A stretch of 64,000 nt of DNA from Nocardioides sp. LHD-245 (lineage in GTDB: Bacteria; Actinomycetota; Actinomycetes; Propionibacteriales; Nocardioidaceae). The stretch is taken from assembly GCF_030929495.1 (NCBI RefSeq), contig NZ_JAVFWN010000009.1, positions 1 to 64,000 on the forward strand, in the 5' to 3' direction. Below the pieces are notes generated by a model. It saw only the letters and a list, made by a program, of their open reading frames with translations. It was not told the DNA's origin and ran no database searches. Below, piece by piece: positions 9,436 to 20,038 of the stretch (position 1 is the first letter of the stretch; each line of letters opens with the position of its first letter). Made by a program: the position numbers and the translations under genes.

Positions 9436-9729
9436 TCAGAACTTCAGCAGGCTCACGTCGTCGACCGAGGCCGAGCGACGGGTCCGGAAGATGGTCATGA
9501 TGATCGCGAGCCCGACCACGACCTCGGCCGCCGCGACCACCATCACGAAGAAGGCGGCGATCTGGCCGTCGAGGTTGCCGTGCTGGCGGGCGAAGGCGAT
9601 GAACGCCAGGTTGCAGGCGTTGAGCATCAGCTCGACGCACATGAACACCACGATCGCGTTGCGCCGGGTGAGCACCCCGATCGATCCGATCGTGAAGAGG
9701 ATCGCGGACAGGACGATGTACTCGGTCAT
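9436..9729 (-). CDS. nuoK: NADH-quinone oxidoreductase subunit K
   Basis: A 97-residue, three-helix membrane subunit equal in size to NuoK elsewhere (about 100). The second helix carries the conserved glutamate in [15 protein letters not shown], part of the central hydrophilic axis for proton movement. Its ATG overlaps the end of nuoJ in an ATGA junction. Confidence 0.97.
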   Translation of the reverse strand: MTEYIVLSAILFTIGSIGVLTRRNAIVVFMCVELMLNACNLAFIAFARQHGNLDGQIAAFFVMVVAAAEVVVGLAIIMTIFRTRRSASVDDVSLLKF

Positions 9730-10538
9730 GCCGGGTCCTCTTTGCCGTCGGTCGCTTCGCTCCCCGGCTGCTTCGCGTCAGGCTTCGCCGTGGGATCCAC
9801 GCCGAGCTGCTCCTTGATCGCCTCGATGTCGGTGAGGCCGGCCGAGCGCATGGTGCCGCGGGCGGCGAGCACCCGGGAGACCGAGGCGGCCGCCGGGCTT
9901 CCGTCGGGCAGCAGCGCCGGGGTGTCGACCGCGTTGTGGCGGGCGTAGACGCCCGGTGGGGGCAGCGGGCCGAGGTGGGCCCCGGTCTCGCCGTACGCCC
10001 GGATCCGCTCGGCCGCGAGGATCGGCTGGGTGCGCTTCGGGGTGAGCCGCTCGCGGTGGGTCAGCACCATCGCTCCGACGGCGGCCGTGATCAGCAGGGC
10101 GCTGGCGGCCTCGAAGATGAAGACGTAGCGCGAGAACAGCAGGTCCGCGAGGGCCTGGACATTGCCGCCCTCGTTGGCCTCGTCGAGGCCCACCGCCGAG
10201 CCGAGCGTGAGCTGCGACAGGCCGACCACCATCACCACGACGAACGCCAGGCCGACCAGCCAGGCCAGCGCCCGCTGTCCCTTGATCGTCTCGACCAGCG
10301 AGTCGGAGGCGTCGACGCCGACGAGCATCAGCACGAACAGGAAGAGCATCAGGATCGCGCCGGTGTAGACGATGATCTGGACCGCGAAGAGGAACGGCGC
10401 CTCCAGGACGGCGTACAGCACGGCGAGGCTGATCATCACCACGGCCAGCAGCAGCGCGGCGTGGACGGCCTTGCGGACGAACAGCAGGCCGAGGGCGGCG
10501 ACGACCATGATCGGTGCGAGGATCCAGAAGGCGGTCAC
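9726..10538 (-). CDS. nuoJ: NADH-quinone oxidoreductase subunit J
   Basis: A 270-residue membrane subunit. Five helices occupy roughly the first 165 residues, including [19 protein letters not shown] with the TM3 region that forms a pi-bulge in known structures. The last hundred residues are a hydrophilic, Pro/Ala-rich tail not found in the short proteobacterial form but usual in actinobacteria; its function is unknown. The GTG start is chosen because it overlaps the nuoI stop (GTGA) and immediately precedes the first membrane helix; reading further upstream gives only an out-of-family extension through nuoI. Confidence 0.95.
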   Translation of the reverse strand: MTAFWILAPIMVVAALGLLFVRKAVHAALLLAVVMISLAVLYAVLEAPFLFAVQIIVYTGAILMLFLFVLMLVGVDASDSLVETIKGQRALAWLVGLAFVVVMVVGLSQLTLGSAVGLDEANEGGNVQALADLLFSRYVFIFEAASALLITAAVGAMVLTHRERLTPKRTQPILAAERIRAYGETGAHLGPLPPPGVYARHNAVDTPALLPDGSPAAASVSRVLAARGTMRSAGLTDIEAIKEQLGVDPTAKPDAKQPGSEATDGKEDPA

Positions 10539-11155
10539 GACCCGGCCCCGTTCTCCGCGGGGACGGTCGGCACGGGCACCGGCTGCTGGAAGTCGCCGCG
10601 GTAGTAGTCGTCGTCGCTGCCGAGGAGCTGCGCGTGGGGCGGCTGCTCCATGCCGGGCAGCAGCGGGGCCAGCAGGTCGGACTTCTCGTAGATCAGGCTG
10701 GCGCGACTGTCGTCGGCGAGCTCGTACTCGTTGGTCATCGTCAGCGCCCGGGTCGGGCAGGCCTCGATGCACAGCCCGCACAGGATGCAGCGCAGGTAGT
10801 TGATCTGGTAGACGCTGCCGTAGCGCTCCCCCGCGGAGTAGCGGCCGGACTGCCCGTCCGCATCGAGAGTGTCGTCGTTCTCGGCTCCCTCGACGTAGAT
10901 CGCGTCCGCCGGGCAGGCCCAGGCACACAGCTCGCAGCCGACGCACTTCTCCAGGCCGTCGGGCCAGCGGTTGAGCTGGTGCCGGCCGTGGAAGCGCGGC
11001 GCGGTCGGCAGCTTCTCCTTGGGGTACTGCTCGGTGACGACCTTGCGGAACATGGTCCGGAAGGTGACGCCGAACCCGGCGACCGGGTCCCAGAGCTGCT
11101 CCTTGAGGGAGGGGCCCTTGTCCTCTGGCCTCTTCGAACCGTGCTGGTCAGCCAT
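10535..11155 (-). CDS. nuoI: NADH-quinone oxidoreductase subunit I, two 4Fe-4S clusters
   Basis: A 206-residue peripheral-arm protein with two classical ferredoxin motifs, [12 protein letters not shown] and [12 protein letters not shown], that bind clusters N6a and N6b and pass electrons from NuoG to NuoB. The stretch [13 protein letters not shown] N-terminal helix ([17 protein letters not shown]) docks on the membrane arm in homologues. The start lies eight bases inside the nuoH end. Confidence 0.97.
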   Translation of the reverse strand: MADQHGSKRPEDKGPSLKEQLWDPVAGFGVTFRTMFRKVVTEQYPKEKLPTAPRFHGRHQLNRWPDGLEKCVGCELCAWACPADAIYVEGAENDDTLDADGQSGRYSAGERYGSVYQINYLRCILCGLCIEACPTRALTMTNEYELADDSRASLIYEKSDLLAPLLPGMEQPPHAQLLGSDDDYYRGDFQQPVPVPTVPAENGAGS

Positions 11156-12470
11156 TGCTCACCCCTGAGTCGCGGACGGTTTCACTGACGGTGTCCGGGC
11201 CCGAGCCGAACACGAGCGGCGCGGCGGCCCCGCGGACCGCGCCTCCCACCGGCATCGGCGGGACCGGGAAGCCACCGGTGCGCGGCGCCGCGGCCTCGAG
11301 CTCCTCGTCACCCTCGACCGCCCCCTTGTCGGGGACGAGGAAGGTCAGCAGCAGGATCACGAGGACGACGCCGACGACGATCAGCCAGAACTGCGGATTG
11401 CCGCTGAAGCCCTCGTCGAAGACACCCTCGTTGCGGGCGACCCGCATCGTGGCGACCGCGACGATCCACACCAGCGAGATCGGGATCAGCCGCTTCCAGC
11501 CGAACGCCATGAACTGGTCGTAGCGCAGCCGCGGCAGCGAGCCGCGCAGCCAGATGAAGATGAAGATGAAGAAGAAGACCTTGCCGAAGAACCACAGCAC
11601 CGGCCAGTAGCCCTCGTTGGCGCCCGCCCAGACCTCGTCGATCCAGAACGGGGCGTGCCAGCCGCCGAGGAAGAGCGTCGTCGCGAGCGCGGAGACGGTC
11701 GCCATGTTGATGTACTCGGCGAGGAAGAAGAGCGCGAACTTCAGGCTGGAGTACTCGGTGTGGAAGCCGCCGACCAGCTCGCCCTCGGCCTCCGGGAGGT
11801 CGAAGGGCGCCCGGTTGGTCTCACCGACCATGGCGATCGCGTAGATCACGAACGACGGCAGCAGGATCAGCCCGAACCACAGGTCGTCCTGTGCGGCGAC
11901 GATCTCGCTGGTCGACATCGAGCCGGCGTACATGAACACCGCGACCAGGGCGAGGCCCATGGCGACCTCGTAGGAGATCATCTGGGCGCTCGAGCGCAGA
12001 CCACCGAGCAGGGAGTACGTCGATCCGCTGGACCAACCGCCGAGCACGATGCCGTAGATGCCGATCGACGCGATCGCCATCACGAAGAGCACCGCGACCG
12101 GCATGTCGGTCAGCTGCAGCGGGGTCTGGTGCCCGAAGAAGCTCACCTCGGGCCCGAAGGGGATCACGCTGAAGGTCACGAATGCCGGCACCACCACGAT
12201 CACGGGGGCCAGGACGAAGACCACCTTGTCGGCGGCCTTCGGGATCAGGTCCTCCTTGAAGGCCAGCTTGACGCCGTCGGCCAGCGACTGCAGCAGGCCG
12301 AAGGGGCCGTGCACGTTGGGGCCGATCCGGTGCTGCATCCGCGCGACGACCCGCCGCTCCCACCAGATGTTGAACAGCGTCAACACCACCAGGACGACGA
12401 AGATCAGCAGTGCCTTGAGACCGATGACCCACCACGGATCGTCGCCGAAGGCCGACAGCGAGTCGCTCAT
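11148..12470 (-). CDS. nuoH: NADH-quinone oxidoreductase subunit H
   Basis: A 440-residue membrane subunit that forms the quinone entry chamber with NuoB and NuoD. Eight or nine helices are visible, with the signature [18 protein letters not shown] near residue 40 and [17 protein letters not shown] in the matrix-side loop. The C-terminal 70 residues after the last helix are a hydrophilic tail, longer than the proteobacterial protein. Its ATG overlaps the nuoG stop (ATGA). Confidence 0.97.
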   Translation of the reverse strand: MSDSLSAFGDDPWWVIGLKALLIFVVLVVLTLFNIWWERRVVARMQHRIGPNVHGPFGLLQSLADGVKLAFKEDLIPKAADKVVFVLAPVIVVVPAFVTFSVIPFGPEVSFFGHQTPLQLTDMPVAVLFVMAIASIGIYGIVLGGWSSGSTYSLLGGLRSSAQMISYEVAMGLALVAVFMYAGSMSTSEIVAAQDDLWFGLILLPSFVIYAIAMVGETNRAPFDLPEAEGELVGGFHTEYSSLKFALFFLAEYINMATVSALATTLFLGGWHAPFWIDEVWAGANEGYWPVLWFFGKVFFFIFIFIWLRGSLPRLRYDQFMAFGWKRLIPISLVWIVAVATMRVARNEGVFDEGFSGNPQFWLIVVGVVLVILLLTFLVPDKGAVEGDEELEAAAPRTGGFPVPPMPVGGAVRGAAAPLVFGSGPDTVSETVRDSGVSNG

Positions 12471-14920
12471 CCGTGCACCCCTTCCGCTCCCGCGATGGTG
12501 ACCGTGGTGCCCGGGGACGCCAGGTCCGCGAGGACACCGTCACCGACCGAGTTGGCCGGCACCCAGACCACACCGTCGACGAGGTCGTCGCAGATCTCGG
12601 CCGGCAGCGTCATCGAGCCGCGGTCGCCGGTCAGCGTGACCGTCGGTCCGTACCGGTCGTAGGCGTCCGGCGTGACCAGCGCGACCGGCGTCCGGGCCGT
12701 CGACTTGAGGTACTTGTCGCCGTCCTGGAGCGACCCGTTGTCGAGCAGCTGCTTCCAGGTGGCGAGCCGGACCGTTGAGTTGCCACCTTCTCGCTGTTGA
12801 GTTGCCGCAGACTCGACTCGAGTTGCAGGCAACTCAACGCGCGCGCCGTCCCAGGGGCCGAGCTGGGCCATCTCGGCGCGGACCTCGTCGACGGTGCGGA
12901 AGCCGAGCGGACGCCCCTGACCGAGCTGGGCCAGCTCGTCGGCGATGCCCGCCAGCGCCCGCAGCTCGGGCAGCGAGGCCGGGTTGCGCAGGGCCGCCTC
13001 CCAGGAGCGGACCCGCCCCTCCCAGTTGACGAAGCTGCCGGACTTGTCGGTGGTCGGCGCGACCGGGAAGACCACGTCGGCCCGGTCGGTGACCTCGGTG
13101 CGGCGCAGGTCGAGGGCGACCACGAAGCCGGCCGCGTCGATCGCGGCGCGGGCGGCCGCCGGGTCGGCGGTGTCGTCGGGGTCGACGCCACCGACGAGCA
13201 GTCCGCCGAGCGTGCCGGCGACGAGCGCGGCGACGATCCCGTCGGCGTCGCGGCCGGGGGACTCCGGGAGTGCCTCGACACCCCAGGCGGTGGCGACGTC
13301 GATCCGGGCACCGGCGTCGGCGACCGGTCGCCCGCCGGGCAGCAGGGTCGGCAGGCAGCCGGCCTCGATCGCGCCCCGGTCGCCGGCCCGACGCGGCACC
13401 CAGGCCAGCCGGGCACCGGTGCTGGCGGCGACCTCGGCGGCCGCGCTCAACGCACCGGGTACGACGGCCATCCGCTCGCCGACCAACAGGACCGACGACG
13501 CGTCGAGCTCCCCGGCCAGGGCCCGCAGCGCGGCCGCCTCGTCGCCCGGTGCCGTCGGCACCAGCCGGGCCGCGAGCTTGGCGAGACCGCGGGTCGTGAA
13601 CGGCGCGAGGCTGACCACCTCGGTGCCTCCGGCCCGGACCGACTTGCGCAGCCTCAGGAACACCGCGGCGGCCTCGTCCTCGGCCTCCAGGCCGACGAGG
13701 ACGACCGTGGCCGCGGACTCGAGATCGCCGTAGGTGACCCCGCCGGCTCCGGGCCCGGTGAGCACGACGTTCGAGGCCAGGAAGTCCGTCTCCTCGGCCG
13801 ACAGCGGCCGGGCCCGGAAGTCGATGTCGTTGGTGCCGAGGGAGGTGCGGGCGAACTTGCCGTAGGCGTAGGCGTCCTCGACGGTCAGCCGGCCACCGGT
13901 GAGCACACCGACGCCGCCGGCCTCACGGGCAGCGGCGAGGCCACGGGCCGCGACGGTGAACGCCTCGGGCCACGACGCCGGACGGAGGCTGCCGTCGTCG
14001 TCGCGGACCTGCGGGTAGGACAGCCGGTCGTCGGCCTGCGCGTAGGCGAACGCGAACCGGTCCTTGTCGCTGATCCACTCCTCGTTGACCGCCGGGTCGT
14101 CGCCCGCCTGGCGACGCAGCACCGCGCCGCGCCGGTGGTCGACCCGGATCGCGGAGCCGCACGCGTCGTGCTCGGCGATGCCCGGGGTCGAGACCAGGTC
14201 GAACGGGCGGGACCGGAAGCGGTACTGCTCGGAGGTCAGGGCACCGACCGGGCAGATCTGGATGACGTTGCCCGAGAAGTACGACAGGAAGGGCGCGTCC
14301 TCGGCGATGCCGATCTGCTGCTGGACGCCGCGCTCGACCAGCGCGATGAACGGGTCACCCGCGATCTCGTCGGCGAACCGGGTGCAGCGCTGGCACACGA
14401 TGCAGCGCTCCCGGTCGAGCAGCACCATCGGCGAGAGGTTGATCGGCTTGGGGAAGGTGCGCTTCACACCGCGGTTGCGGTCGTCGGAGAAGCGCGACTC
14501 GCCGCGGCCGTTGGACATCGCCTGGTTCTGCAACGGGCACTCGCCGCCCTTGTCGCAGACCGGGCAGTCGAGCGGGTGGTTGATGAGCAGCAGCTCCATC
14601 ACGCCCTGCTGGGCCTTGTCTGCCACCGGGCTGCTGACCTGGGTGCTGACGACCATGCCCTCGGCGACCGGGAGCGTGCAGGAGGCCTGCGGCTTGGGGA
14701 AGCCCCGGCCGTTGCCGGCGTCCGGCACGTCGACCAGGCACTGGCGGCAGGCGCCGACGGGCGCGAGCAGCGGGTGGTCGCAGAACCGGGGCACCTGCAC
14801 GCCGACCTGCTCGGCGGCCCGGATCACCAGCGTGTCCTTGGGGACGCTGACCTGGACGCCGTCGATGGTGACGATCACGAGGTCGGTCTTCTCGACCGTC
14901 TTGTCGGGCGTGGTGGTCAT
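12467..14920 (-). CDS. nuoG: NADH-quinone oxidoreductase subunit G, with an in-frame palindromic insertion
   Basis: An 817-residue iron-sulfur subunit. The N-terminal 2Fe-2S ferredoxin domain has [16 protein letters not shown]; the His-type cluster region has [17 protein letters not shown]; two further 4Fe-4S motifs are [10 protein letters not shown] and [10 protein letters not shown]. The rest is a molybdopterin-oxidoreductase-like fold that has lost its cofactor. Residues about 694-716 are encoded by a palindromic repeat (12774-12838) with AT-ending codons unlike the rest of the gene, in a linker just before the last domain. The frame stays open, so the protein should be functional. It overlaps nuoF and nuoH by ATGA junctions. 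Confidence 0.96.
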   Translation of the reverse strand: MTTTPDKTVEKTDLVIVTIDGVQVSVPKDTLVIRAAEQVGVQVPRFCDHPLLAPVGACRQCLVDVPDAGNGRGFPKPQASCTLPVAEGMVVSTQVSSPVADKAQQGVMELLLINHPLDCPVCDKGGECPLQNQAMSNGRGESRFSDDRNRGVKRTFPKPINLSPMVLLDRERCIVCQRCTRFADEIAGDPFIALVERGVQQQIGIAEDAPFLSYFSGNVIQICPVGALTSEQYRFRSRPFDLVSTPGIAEHDACGSAIRVDHRRGAVLRRQAGDDPAVNEEWISDKDRFAFAYAQADDRLSYPQVRDDDGSLRPASWPEAFTVAARGLAAAREAGGVGVLTGGRLTVEDAYAYGKFARTSLGTNDIDFRARPLSAEETDFLASNVVLTGPGAGGVTYGDLESAATVVLVGLEAEDEAAAVFLRLRKSVRAGGTEVVSLAPFTTRGLAKLAARLVPTAPGDEAAALRALAGELDASSVLLVGERMAVVPGALSAAAEVAASTGARLAWVPRRAGDRGAIEAGCLPTLLPGGRPVADAGARIDVATAWGVEALPESPGRDADGIVAALVAGTLGGLLVGGVDPDDTADPAAARAAIDAAGFVVALDLRRTEVTDRADVVFPVAPTTDKSGSFVNWEGRVRSWEAALRNPASLPELRALAGIADELAQLGQGRPLGFRTVDEVRAEMAQLGPWDGARVELPATRVESAATQQREGGNSTVRLATWKQLLDNGSLQDGDKYLKSTARTPVALVTPDAYDRYGPTVTLTGDRGSMTLPAEICDDLVDGVVWVPANSVGDGVLADLASPGTTVTIAGAEGVHG
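12774..12838 (-). repeat. Palindromic element inserted in frame within nuoG
   Basis: The word GTTGAGTTGCC occurs at 12774-12784 and 12796-12806 on the plus strand and as its reverse complement at 12828-12838, making an 11-bp inverted repeat plus a further direct copy. In the nuoG frame the codons include gtt, cct, act, cga, tct, act, caa, tca, a run of A/T third positions that is foreign to this genome. Related words occur in the intergenic element near 60.3 kb. Confidence 0.65.
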
Positions 14921-16227
14921 GCCGACACCTCCGTTCCGGCCCAGGCGGTCGATCGGGCCGGGTCGAACGGGCAGCCGCCGTTGCTCAGGTGGGTGAGGTA
15001 CTCATCGCGGAAGTACTGGATCGAGCTGGTCACCGGGCTGGTCGCGCCGTCGCCCAGCGCGCAGAACGCACGTCCCAGGATGTTGTCGCACTGGTCGATC
15101 AGCTGGTCGAGGTCCGCCTCGCTGCCCTGCCCGTTCTCGAGCCGGGTGAGCGCCTGCGTCAACCACCAGGTGCCCTCGCGGCACGGCGTGCACTTGCCGC
15201 AGGACTCGTGCTGGTAGAACTCCGTCCAGCGCAGCACCGCGCGCACCACACACACCGAGTCGTCGAAGATCTGCAGCGCGCGGGTGCCCAGCATGGAGCC
15301 GGCGCCGGCCACCCCCTCGAAGTCGAGGGGCACGTCGAGATGCGCGTCGGTGAACAGCGGTGTGCTGGAGCCGCCCGGGGTCCAGAACTTCAGCTGGTGG
15401 CCCTCGCGTACGCCGCCCGCGAGGTCGAGCAGCTCGCGCAGCGTGATGCCGAGCGGCGCCTCGTACTGGCCGGGCTTCTGTACGTGGCCCGAGAGCGAGA
15501 AGATCCCGTGTCCCTTGGACTTCTCTGTGCCCATCGCACCGAACCAGGCCGCACCGTTCTTGACGATGGCGGGCACCGAGGCGATGGACTCGACGTTGTT
15601 GATGACCGTCGGGCTCGCGTAGAGGCCGGCCACGGCGGGGAACGGCGGACGCAGCCGGGGCTGGCCACGGCGGCCCTCGAGACCCTCGAGCAGCGCGGTC
15701 TCCTCACCGCAGATGTAGGCGCCGGCGCCGGCGTGGACGACGACGTCGAGGTCGTAGCCGGAGCCGTGGATGTCCTTGCCGAGGTGACCGGCGGCATAAG
15801 CCTCCTCGACGGCGGCCTGCACGCGGCGGATGACGTGGACGACCTCGCCGCGGATGTAGATGAACGCCTTGTTGGCGCGGATGGCGTAGGAGCTGATGAT
15901 GACGCCCTCGACGAGGACGTGGGGGTTGCCCATCATCAGCGGGATGTCCTTGCAGGTGCCCGGCTCGGACTCGTCGGCGTTGACCACCAGGTACTTCGGC
16001 TTCGGGTTGTCCTGGGGGATGAAGGACCACTTCATGCCGGTGGGGAAGCCGGCCCCGCCGCGGCCACGCAGGCCGCTGTCCTTGACGGCGGTGATGATGT
16101 CGTCGGGGTCCATCGCGAAGGCGACGTCGAGGGCGGCGTACCCGCCCTGGTCGACGTAGGTCGCCAGCTTCCAGGACTGCTCGGCGTCCCAGATGTCCGT
16201 CAGGACCGGGGTCAGCATGTCGGTCAT
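14917..16227 (-). CDS. nuoF: NADH-quinone oxidoreductase subunit F (FMN and NADH site)
   Basis: This 436-residue subunit binds NADH and FMN and holds the 4Fe-4S cluster N3. Visible motifs are [14 protein letters not shown] (NADH/FMN), [12 protein letters not shown] (FMN), [19 protein letters not shown], and the C-terminal cluster ligands [11 protein letters not shown]. The ATG at 16227 is chosen because it overlaps the nuoE stop (ATGA) and gives the usual family length; reading further upstream only follows the shadow of nuoE. Confidence 0.97.
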   Translation of the reverse strand: MTDMLTPVLTDIWDAEQSWKLATYVDQGGYAALDVAFAMDPDDIITAVKDSGLRGRGGAGFPTGMKWSFIPQDNPKPKYLVVNADESEPGTCKDIPLMMGNPHVLVEGVIISSYAIRANKAFIYIRGEVVHVIRRVQAAVEEAYAAGHLGKDIHGSGYDLDVVVHAGAGAYICGEETALLEGLEGRRGQPRLRPPFPAVAGLYASPTVINNVESIASVPAIVKNGAAWFGAMGTEKSKGHGIFSLSGHVQKPGQYEAPLGITLRELLDLAGGVREGHQLKFWTPGGSSTPLFTDAHLDVPLDFEGVAGAGSMLGTRALQIFDDSVCVVRAVLRWTEFYQHESCGKCTPCREGTWWLTQALTRLENGQGSEADLDQLIDQCDNILGRAFCALGDGATSPVTSSIQYFRDEYLTHLSNGGCPFDPARSTAWAGTEVSA

Positions 16228-16940
16228 GCGCCGCTCTCCTCCTTCTGCGCCGCCTCGATCGCCGGAGTCGCCGTCGGGTCCGGGGCGCGCCAGCCGCGCT
16301 CGCGGGCGATCTCGAGACCGACCAGCGACGCCGGGCCGGCGGACGGACCCTCGTCGGCCCGGCCGTCGGGGAAGCCGGCGAGCACCCGCTCGGCCTCGCG
16401 CCAGGTGCACAGCTTGGGACCGCGCGTCGAGCTCACCTCGTGGCCGGCCCGGAGCGCTTCGACCAGCTGGACCGCCGACTCGGGGGTCTGGTTGTCCATG
16501 AACTCCCAGTTGACCATCATCACCGGCGCGTAGTCGCAGGCGGCGTTGCACTCGATGTGCTCCAGGCTGACCGTGTGGGAGTCGCCCTGGCGCTGGACCG
16601 CGACCTCGTCGTTGCCGACCTCGAGGTGGTCCTTGAGCCGCTCGAGGATCGCGTCGCCACCCATCACCGCGCACAGCGTGTTGGTGCAGACGCCGACGTG
16701 GTAGTCGCCCACACCGTGACGCTTGTACATCGTGTAGAAGGTCGCGACACCGTTGACCTCGGCGGCGCTGATCTCGAGGATCGCGGCACACGCCTCGATG
16801 CCCTCCGGCGTGATCCGGCCCTGGGCCGACTGCACCAGGTGGAGCATCGGCAGCAGGCCCGAGCGCGCCTCGGGATAGCGGGCCGCGATCTCGCGCAGCT
16901 CGGTGAGCGTCTTGTCGTCCAACGGTGCGGTGGTGCTCAT
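16224..16940 (-). CDS. nuoE: NADH-quinone oxidoreductase subunit E, 2Fe-2S
   Basis: A 238-residue thioredoxin-fold subunit with the four ligands of cluster N1a: CTNTLC (C-x4-C) and CNAAC (C-x3-C). It pairs with NuoF in the NADH-oxidising tip of complex I. The C-terminal 70 residues (from about [10 protein letters not shown]) extend beyond the proteobacterial form, as in other actinobacteria. Start and stop overlap nuoD and nuoF in ATGA junctions. Confidence 0.96.
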   Translation of the reverse strand: MSTTAPLDDKTLTELREIAARYPEARSGLLPMLHLVQSAQGRITPEGIEACAAILEISAAEVNGVATFYTMYKRHGVGDYHVGVCTNTLCAVMGGDAILERLKDHLEVGNDEVAVQRQGDSHTVSLEHIECNAACDYAPVMMVNWEFMDNQTPESAVQLVEALRAGHEVSSTRGPKLCTWREAERVLAGFPDGRADEGPSAGPASLVGLEIARERGWRAPDPTATPAIEAAQKEESGA

Positions 16941-18310
16941 CGGTCGACGCCTCCCATCACGGGGTCGATGCTCGCGATGGCGACGATGACGTCGGCGATC
17001 TGGCCGCCCTCGCTCATCACGCCCATCGCCTGGAGGTTGTTGAACGACGGGTCCCGGAAGTGCGCCCGGAAGGGGCGGGTGCCGCCGTCGGAGACGACGT
17101 GCGCGCCGAGCTCGCCGCGGGGCGACTCCACCGGCACGTACGCCTGGCCGGCCGGGACCCGGAAGCCCTCGGTGACCAGCTTGAAGTGGTGGATCAGAGC
17201 CTCCATCGACTCGCCCATGATGTGGCGGATGTGGTCGAGGCTGTTGCCCATGCCGTCGCTGCCGATGGAAAGCTGGCTGGGCCAGGCGACCTTCTTGTCG
17301 GCGACCATCACCGGCGCGCCCTCGAGCCGCGCCAGCCGGTCGGCCGCCTGCTCGATGATCCGCAGCGACTCGTGCATCTCGTTGAGCCGGACCCGGAAGC
17401 GGCCGTAGGAGTCGGAGGTGTCCCAGGTCTGTACGTCGAAGTCGTAGGTCTCGTAGCCGCTGTAGGGCTGCGCCTTGCGCAGGTCGAAGCCGTAGCCGGT
17501 GCTGCGCAGGACCGGGCCGGTGAGGCCGAGCGCCATGCAGCCCTCGAGGTCGAGGTGACCGACGTTCTCGAGGCGGGCCTTGAAGATCGGGTTCGCGTTG
17601 CAGAGGGCGGCGTACTCGGGGAGCCGCTTCTTCATCAGGGCGACGAAGGAGCGGATCTCGTCGAGCGCACCCGGCGGCAGGTCCTGCGCGACGCCCCCGG
17701 GACGGATGAACGCATGGTTCATCCGCAGGCCGGTGATCAGCTCGAACAGGTCGAGCACCAGCTCGCGCTCGCGGAACCCGATCGTCATCACGGTCAGCGC
17801 GCCGATCTCCATGCCACCGGTGGCGATGCAGACCAGGTGGGAGGAGATCCGGTTGAGCTCCATGAGGAGGACCCGCATGATCTGGGCCTTCTCGGGAACG
17901 GTGCTGTTTCCTTGGCCGTCCTCGATGCCGAGCAGCCGCTCGACGCCCAGGACGTAGGTCATCTCGTTGAAGAACGGGCTGAGGTAGTCCATCCGGGTGC
18001 AGAACGTGACGCCCTGCGTCCAGGAGCGGTACTCCATGTTCTTCTCGATGCCGGTGTGCAGGTAGCCGATGCCGCAGCGGGCCTCGGTGACCGTCTCGCC
18101 CTCGATCTCGAGGATCAGCCGGAGCACGCCGTGGGTCGAGGGGTGCTGCGGACCCATGTTGACGACGATCCGCTCCGCGGCGTCGCTGTCGCCCATGTCT
18201 GCGGCGATCTCGTCCCAGTCCTGGCCGGTGACGGTGAAGACCCTGCCCTCGGCGGTGTCGGCGCCGTCGGCGTAGTAGTCCTGGTTGGTGGTCGAGCTTG
18301 TCGAAACCAT
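16937..18310 (-). CDS. nuoD: NADH-quinone oxidoreductase subunit D (49 kDa)
   Basis: A 457-residue peripheral-arm subunit that lines the quinone site with NuoB. It carries [15 protein letters not shown] with the conserved His, then GYLHTGIEK and a C-terminal DPVMGGVDR. The ATG at 18310 forms a TGATG overlap with the nuoC stop and gives a protein whose first residues ([16 protein letters not shown]) are low in complexity. Those first codons coincide with a 22-base sequence resembling a dispersed repeat, so the extreme N-terminus may have been reshaped. Confidence 0.96.
   Translation of the reverse strand: MVSTSSTTNQDYYADGADTAEGRVFTVTGQDWDEIAADMGDSDAAERIVVNMGPQHPSTHGVLRLILEIEGETVTEARCGIGYLHTGIEKNMEYRSWTQGVTFCTRMDYLSPFFNEMTYVLGVERLLGIEDGQGNSTVPEKAQIMRVLLMELNRISSHLVCIATGGMEIGALTVMTIGFRERELVLDLFELITGLRMNHAFIRPGGVAQDLPPGALDEIRSFVALMKKRLPEYAALCNANPIFKARLENVGHLDLEGCMALGLTGPVLRSTGYGFDLRKAQPYSGYETYDFDVQTWDTSDSYGRFRVRLNEMHESLRIIEQAADRLARLEGAPVMVADKKVAWPSQLSIGSDGMGNSLDHIRHIMGESMEALIHHFKLVTEGFRVPAGQAYVPVESPRGELGAHVVSDGGTRPFRAHFRDPSFNNLQAMGVMSEGGQIADVIVAIASIDPVMGGVDR
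18287..18308 (-). repeat. Repeat-like word forming the nuoD N-terminus
   Basis: The minus strand reads GGTTTCGACAAGCTCGACC followed by ACC. Within it TCGA-CAAGC-TCGA is palindromic in part. From memory, words of this form are scattered in many copies in genomes of Nocardioides and some other actinobacteria, but only one copy lies in this window, so the assignment as a repeat rests on recollection and not on the sequence. Confidence 0.35.
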
Positions 18311-19041
18311 CAGTTGTAGCTCCTCCGCTGGTCCGGCGGCGGGACGCTCGCGCCCTTGTACTCGACGGGGATGCCGCCGAGGGGGTAGTCCTTGCGCTGG
18401 GGGTGGCCCGGCCAGTCGTCGGGCATCAGGATCCGGGTGAGGGCCGGGTGGCCGTCGAACTGGATGCCGTACATGTCCCAGGTCTCCCGCTCGTGCCAGT
18501 CGGCCGCGGGGTAGACCGGCACCAGGCTCGGGAGGTGGGGGTCGCCGTCGGGAGCCGCGGTCTCCACCCGGATCCGGCGGTTCCACGTGAAGGACATCAG
18601 GTGGTAGACGGCGTGCAGCTCGCGGCCGGCGTCGCCGGGGTAGTGGACCCCGCTCACGCCGGAGAGCAGCTCGAAGCGCAGGTCCGGGTCGTCGCGGAGC
18701 TTGCGGGCCACGGCCACCAGGTTGTCGCGGTGCACGTGGAAGGTGATCTCGCCGCGGTGGATGACGACCTGCTCGAGCAGGGGGTCGAGCGCGTCGGCCG
18801 CCGCGTCGAACCAGCCGCCGTAGGGCCGCTGCGCGGCACCCGGCAGGACCACGGGCGCCACCAGACCTCCGTAGCCGCTGGTGTCACCGGAGCCCTGGAC
18901 GCCGAACATGCCCTGGCGCTCACCGACGGCGCGGACCTCCAGGCCCGGCTCGCCGAGGGCCTCCGGGGCGTTCTCGGGCGACTGCTCGGTCGCGGGCTGC
19001 TCGACGGCCTTGTCGGGGCCGGCCGGCCTCTCGTCGCTCAC
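18310..19041 (-). CDS. nuoC: NADH-quinone oxidoreductase subunit C (30 kDa)
   Basis: A 243-residue peripheral subunit. The family signature is near the end, [19 protein letters not shown] followed by [22 protein letters not shown] residues (here [18 protein letters not shown]). The first 45 residues are a disordered acidic stretch rich in Pro, Glu and Ala. The GTG start overlaps the nuoB stop in a GTGA junction, which decides it over any upstream choice. Confidence 0.95.
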   Translation of the reverse strand: MSDERPAGPDKAVEQPATEQSPENAPEALGEPGLEVRAVGERQGMFGVQGSGDTSGYGGLVAPVVLPGAAQRPYGGWFDAAADALDPLLEQVVIHRGEITFHVHRDNLVAVARKLRDDPDLRFELLSGVSGVHYPGDAGRELHAVYHLMSFTWNRRIRVETAAPDGDPHLPSLVPVYPAADWHERETWDMYGIQFDGHPALTRILMPDDWPGHPQRKDYPLGGIPVEYKGASVPPPDQRRSYN

Positions 19042-19592
19042 CGCAGCATCCCCCTCATGTCGCTGGTCGGCAGCGCGGCCAGGCCCTCGGCCTCGAGCTC
19101 GCGGATCTGGGCCTGGCGGTTGGCGCCGAGCGGCGTGTGCTGGACCTTGTCGTGGAGCTTGAGGATCGCGTCGATGAGCATCTCGGGCCGTGGGGGGCAG
19201 CCGGGGAGGTACATGTCGACGGGCACGACATGGTCGACGCCCTGGACGATCGCGTAGTTGTTGAACATGCCGCCGCTGCTGGCGCACACGCCCATCGCCA
19301 GCACCCACTTGGGCTCGGCCATCTGGTCGTAGATCTGGCGCAGGACCGGGGCCATCTTCTGGCTGACCCGGCCGGCCACGATCATCAGGTCGGCCTGCCG
19401 GGGGCTGGCCCGGAAGACCTCCATGCCGAACCGGGCGAGGTCGTACTTCGGGCCGCCCGACGTCATCATCTCGATCGCGCAGCACGCGAGACCGAAGGTC
19501 GCCGGCCAGAAGCTGGCCTTGCGCATGTAGCCGGCCAGGCCCTCAACCGTGCTCAGCAGGACTCCGCTGGGGAGCTTCTCCTCGACACCCAT
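19038..19592 (-). CDS. nuoB: NADH-quinone oxidoreductase subunit B, cluster N2
   Basis: A 184-residue subunit with the four cysteines that hold the terminal 4Fe-4S cluster N2: the adjacent pair in LACCAIEMM, one in [10 protein letters not shown] and one in PGCPPRPE. This cluster hands electrons to quinone. The gene starts 52 bases after nuoA, the largest gap inside the operon, with its own GAGG-type ribosome binding site. Confidence 0.97.
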   Translation of the reverse strand: MGVEEKLPSGVLLSTVEGLAGYMRKASFWPATFGLACCAIEMMTSGGPKYDLARFGMEVFRASPRQADLMIVAGRVSQKMAPVLRQIYDQMAEPKWVLAMGVCASSGGMFNNYAIVQGVDHVVPVDMYLPGCPPRPEMLIDAILKLHDKVQHTPLGANRQAQIRELEAEGLAALPTSDMRGMLR

Positions 19593-19644
19593 GTCAGTTT
19601 CCTCCCGTTGCGGGCCACGATCCGCTGAGGTGCATCGTCGGTCC

Positions 19645-20001
19645 TCAGTCCCAGTCCAGTCCGCCGCGGCGCCATACGTAGGCGTAGGCGACGAACACGG
19701 TGGCGATGAACAGGACCATCTCGATCAGCCCGAACCAGGCCATCGCGTCGAAGCGCACGGCCCAGGGGTAGAGGAAGATGATCTCGATGTCGAAGACGAT
19801 GAAGAGCATCGCGGTGATGTAGTACTTCACCGGGAAGCGACCCGTCAGCGCCTGGGGCGTCGGCTCGATGCCGCACTCGTAGGAGTCGAACTTGGCACGG
19901 TTGTAGCGCCGTGGCCCCACCATCGTGCTCATGGCGACCGACCCGACCGCGAACAACGCGGCCAGCGCAGCCAGGACCAGCACCGGCGTGTAGAGCTCCA
20001 T
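19645..20001 (-). CDS. nuoA: NADH-quinone oxidoreductase subunit A
   Basis: A 118-residue, three-helix membrane subunit with the loop motif YECGIEP and [13 protein letters not shown] in helix two, as expected for NuoA (about 120-147 residues elsewhere). It is the promoter-proximal gene of the nuo operon. ATG at 20001 is preceded by a GGGAGG ribosome binding site; a longer frame runs upstream but contains no membrane segment and lies over regulatory DNA. Confidence 0.97.
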   Translation of the reverse strand: MELYTPVLVLAALAALFAVGSVAMSTMVGPRRYNRAKFDSYECGIEPTPQALTGRFPVKYYITAMLFIVFDIEIIFLYPWAVRFDAMAWFGLIEMVLFIATVFVAYAYVWRRGGLDWD

Positions 20002-20020
20002 GAGCCTCCCTCTCGTGATC

Positions 20021-20038
20021 TTGTGAACAGAATCACTA
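20021..20038. promoter_or_regulatory. Candidate Rex operator upstream of nuoA
   Basis: The sequence TTGTGAACAGAATCACTA matches the actinobacterial Rex box TTGTGAACGCGTTCACAA at 13 of 18 positions and keeps the GTGA-N6-TCAC geometry exactly. It lies 20 to 37 bases upstream of the nuoA start. Rex, encoded at 46.4-47.1 kb, releases such sites when NADH is high. Known Rex regulons of Streptomyces include nuo, which supports the call; a -10/-35 pair could not be fixed here. Confidence 0.6.
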
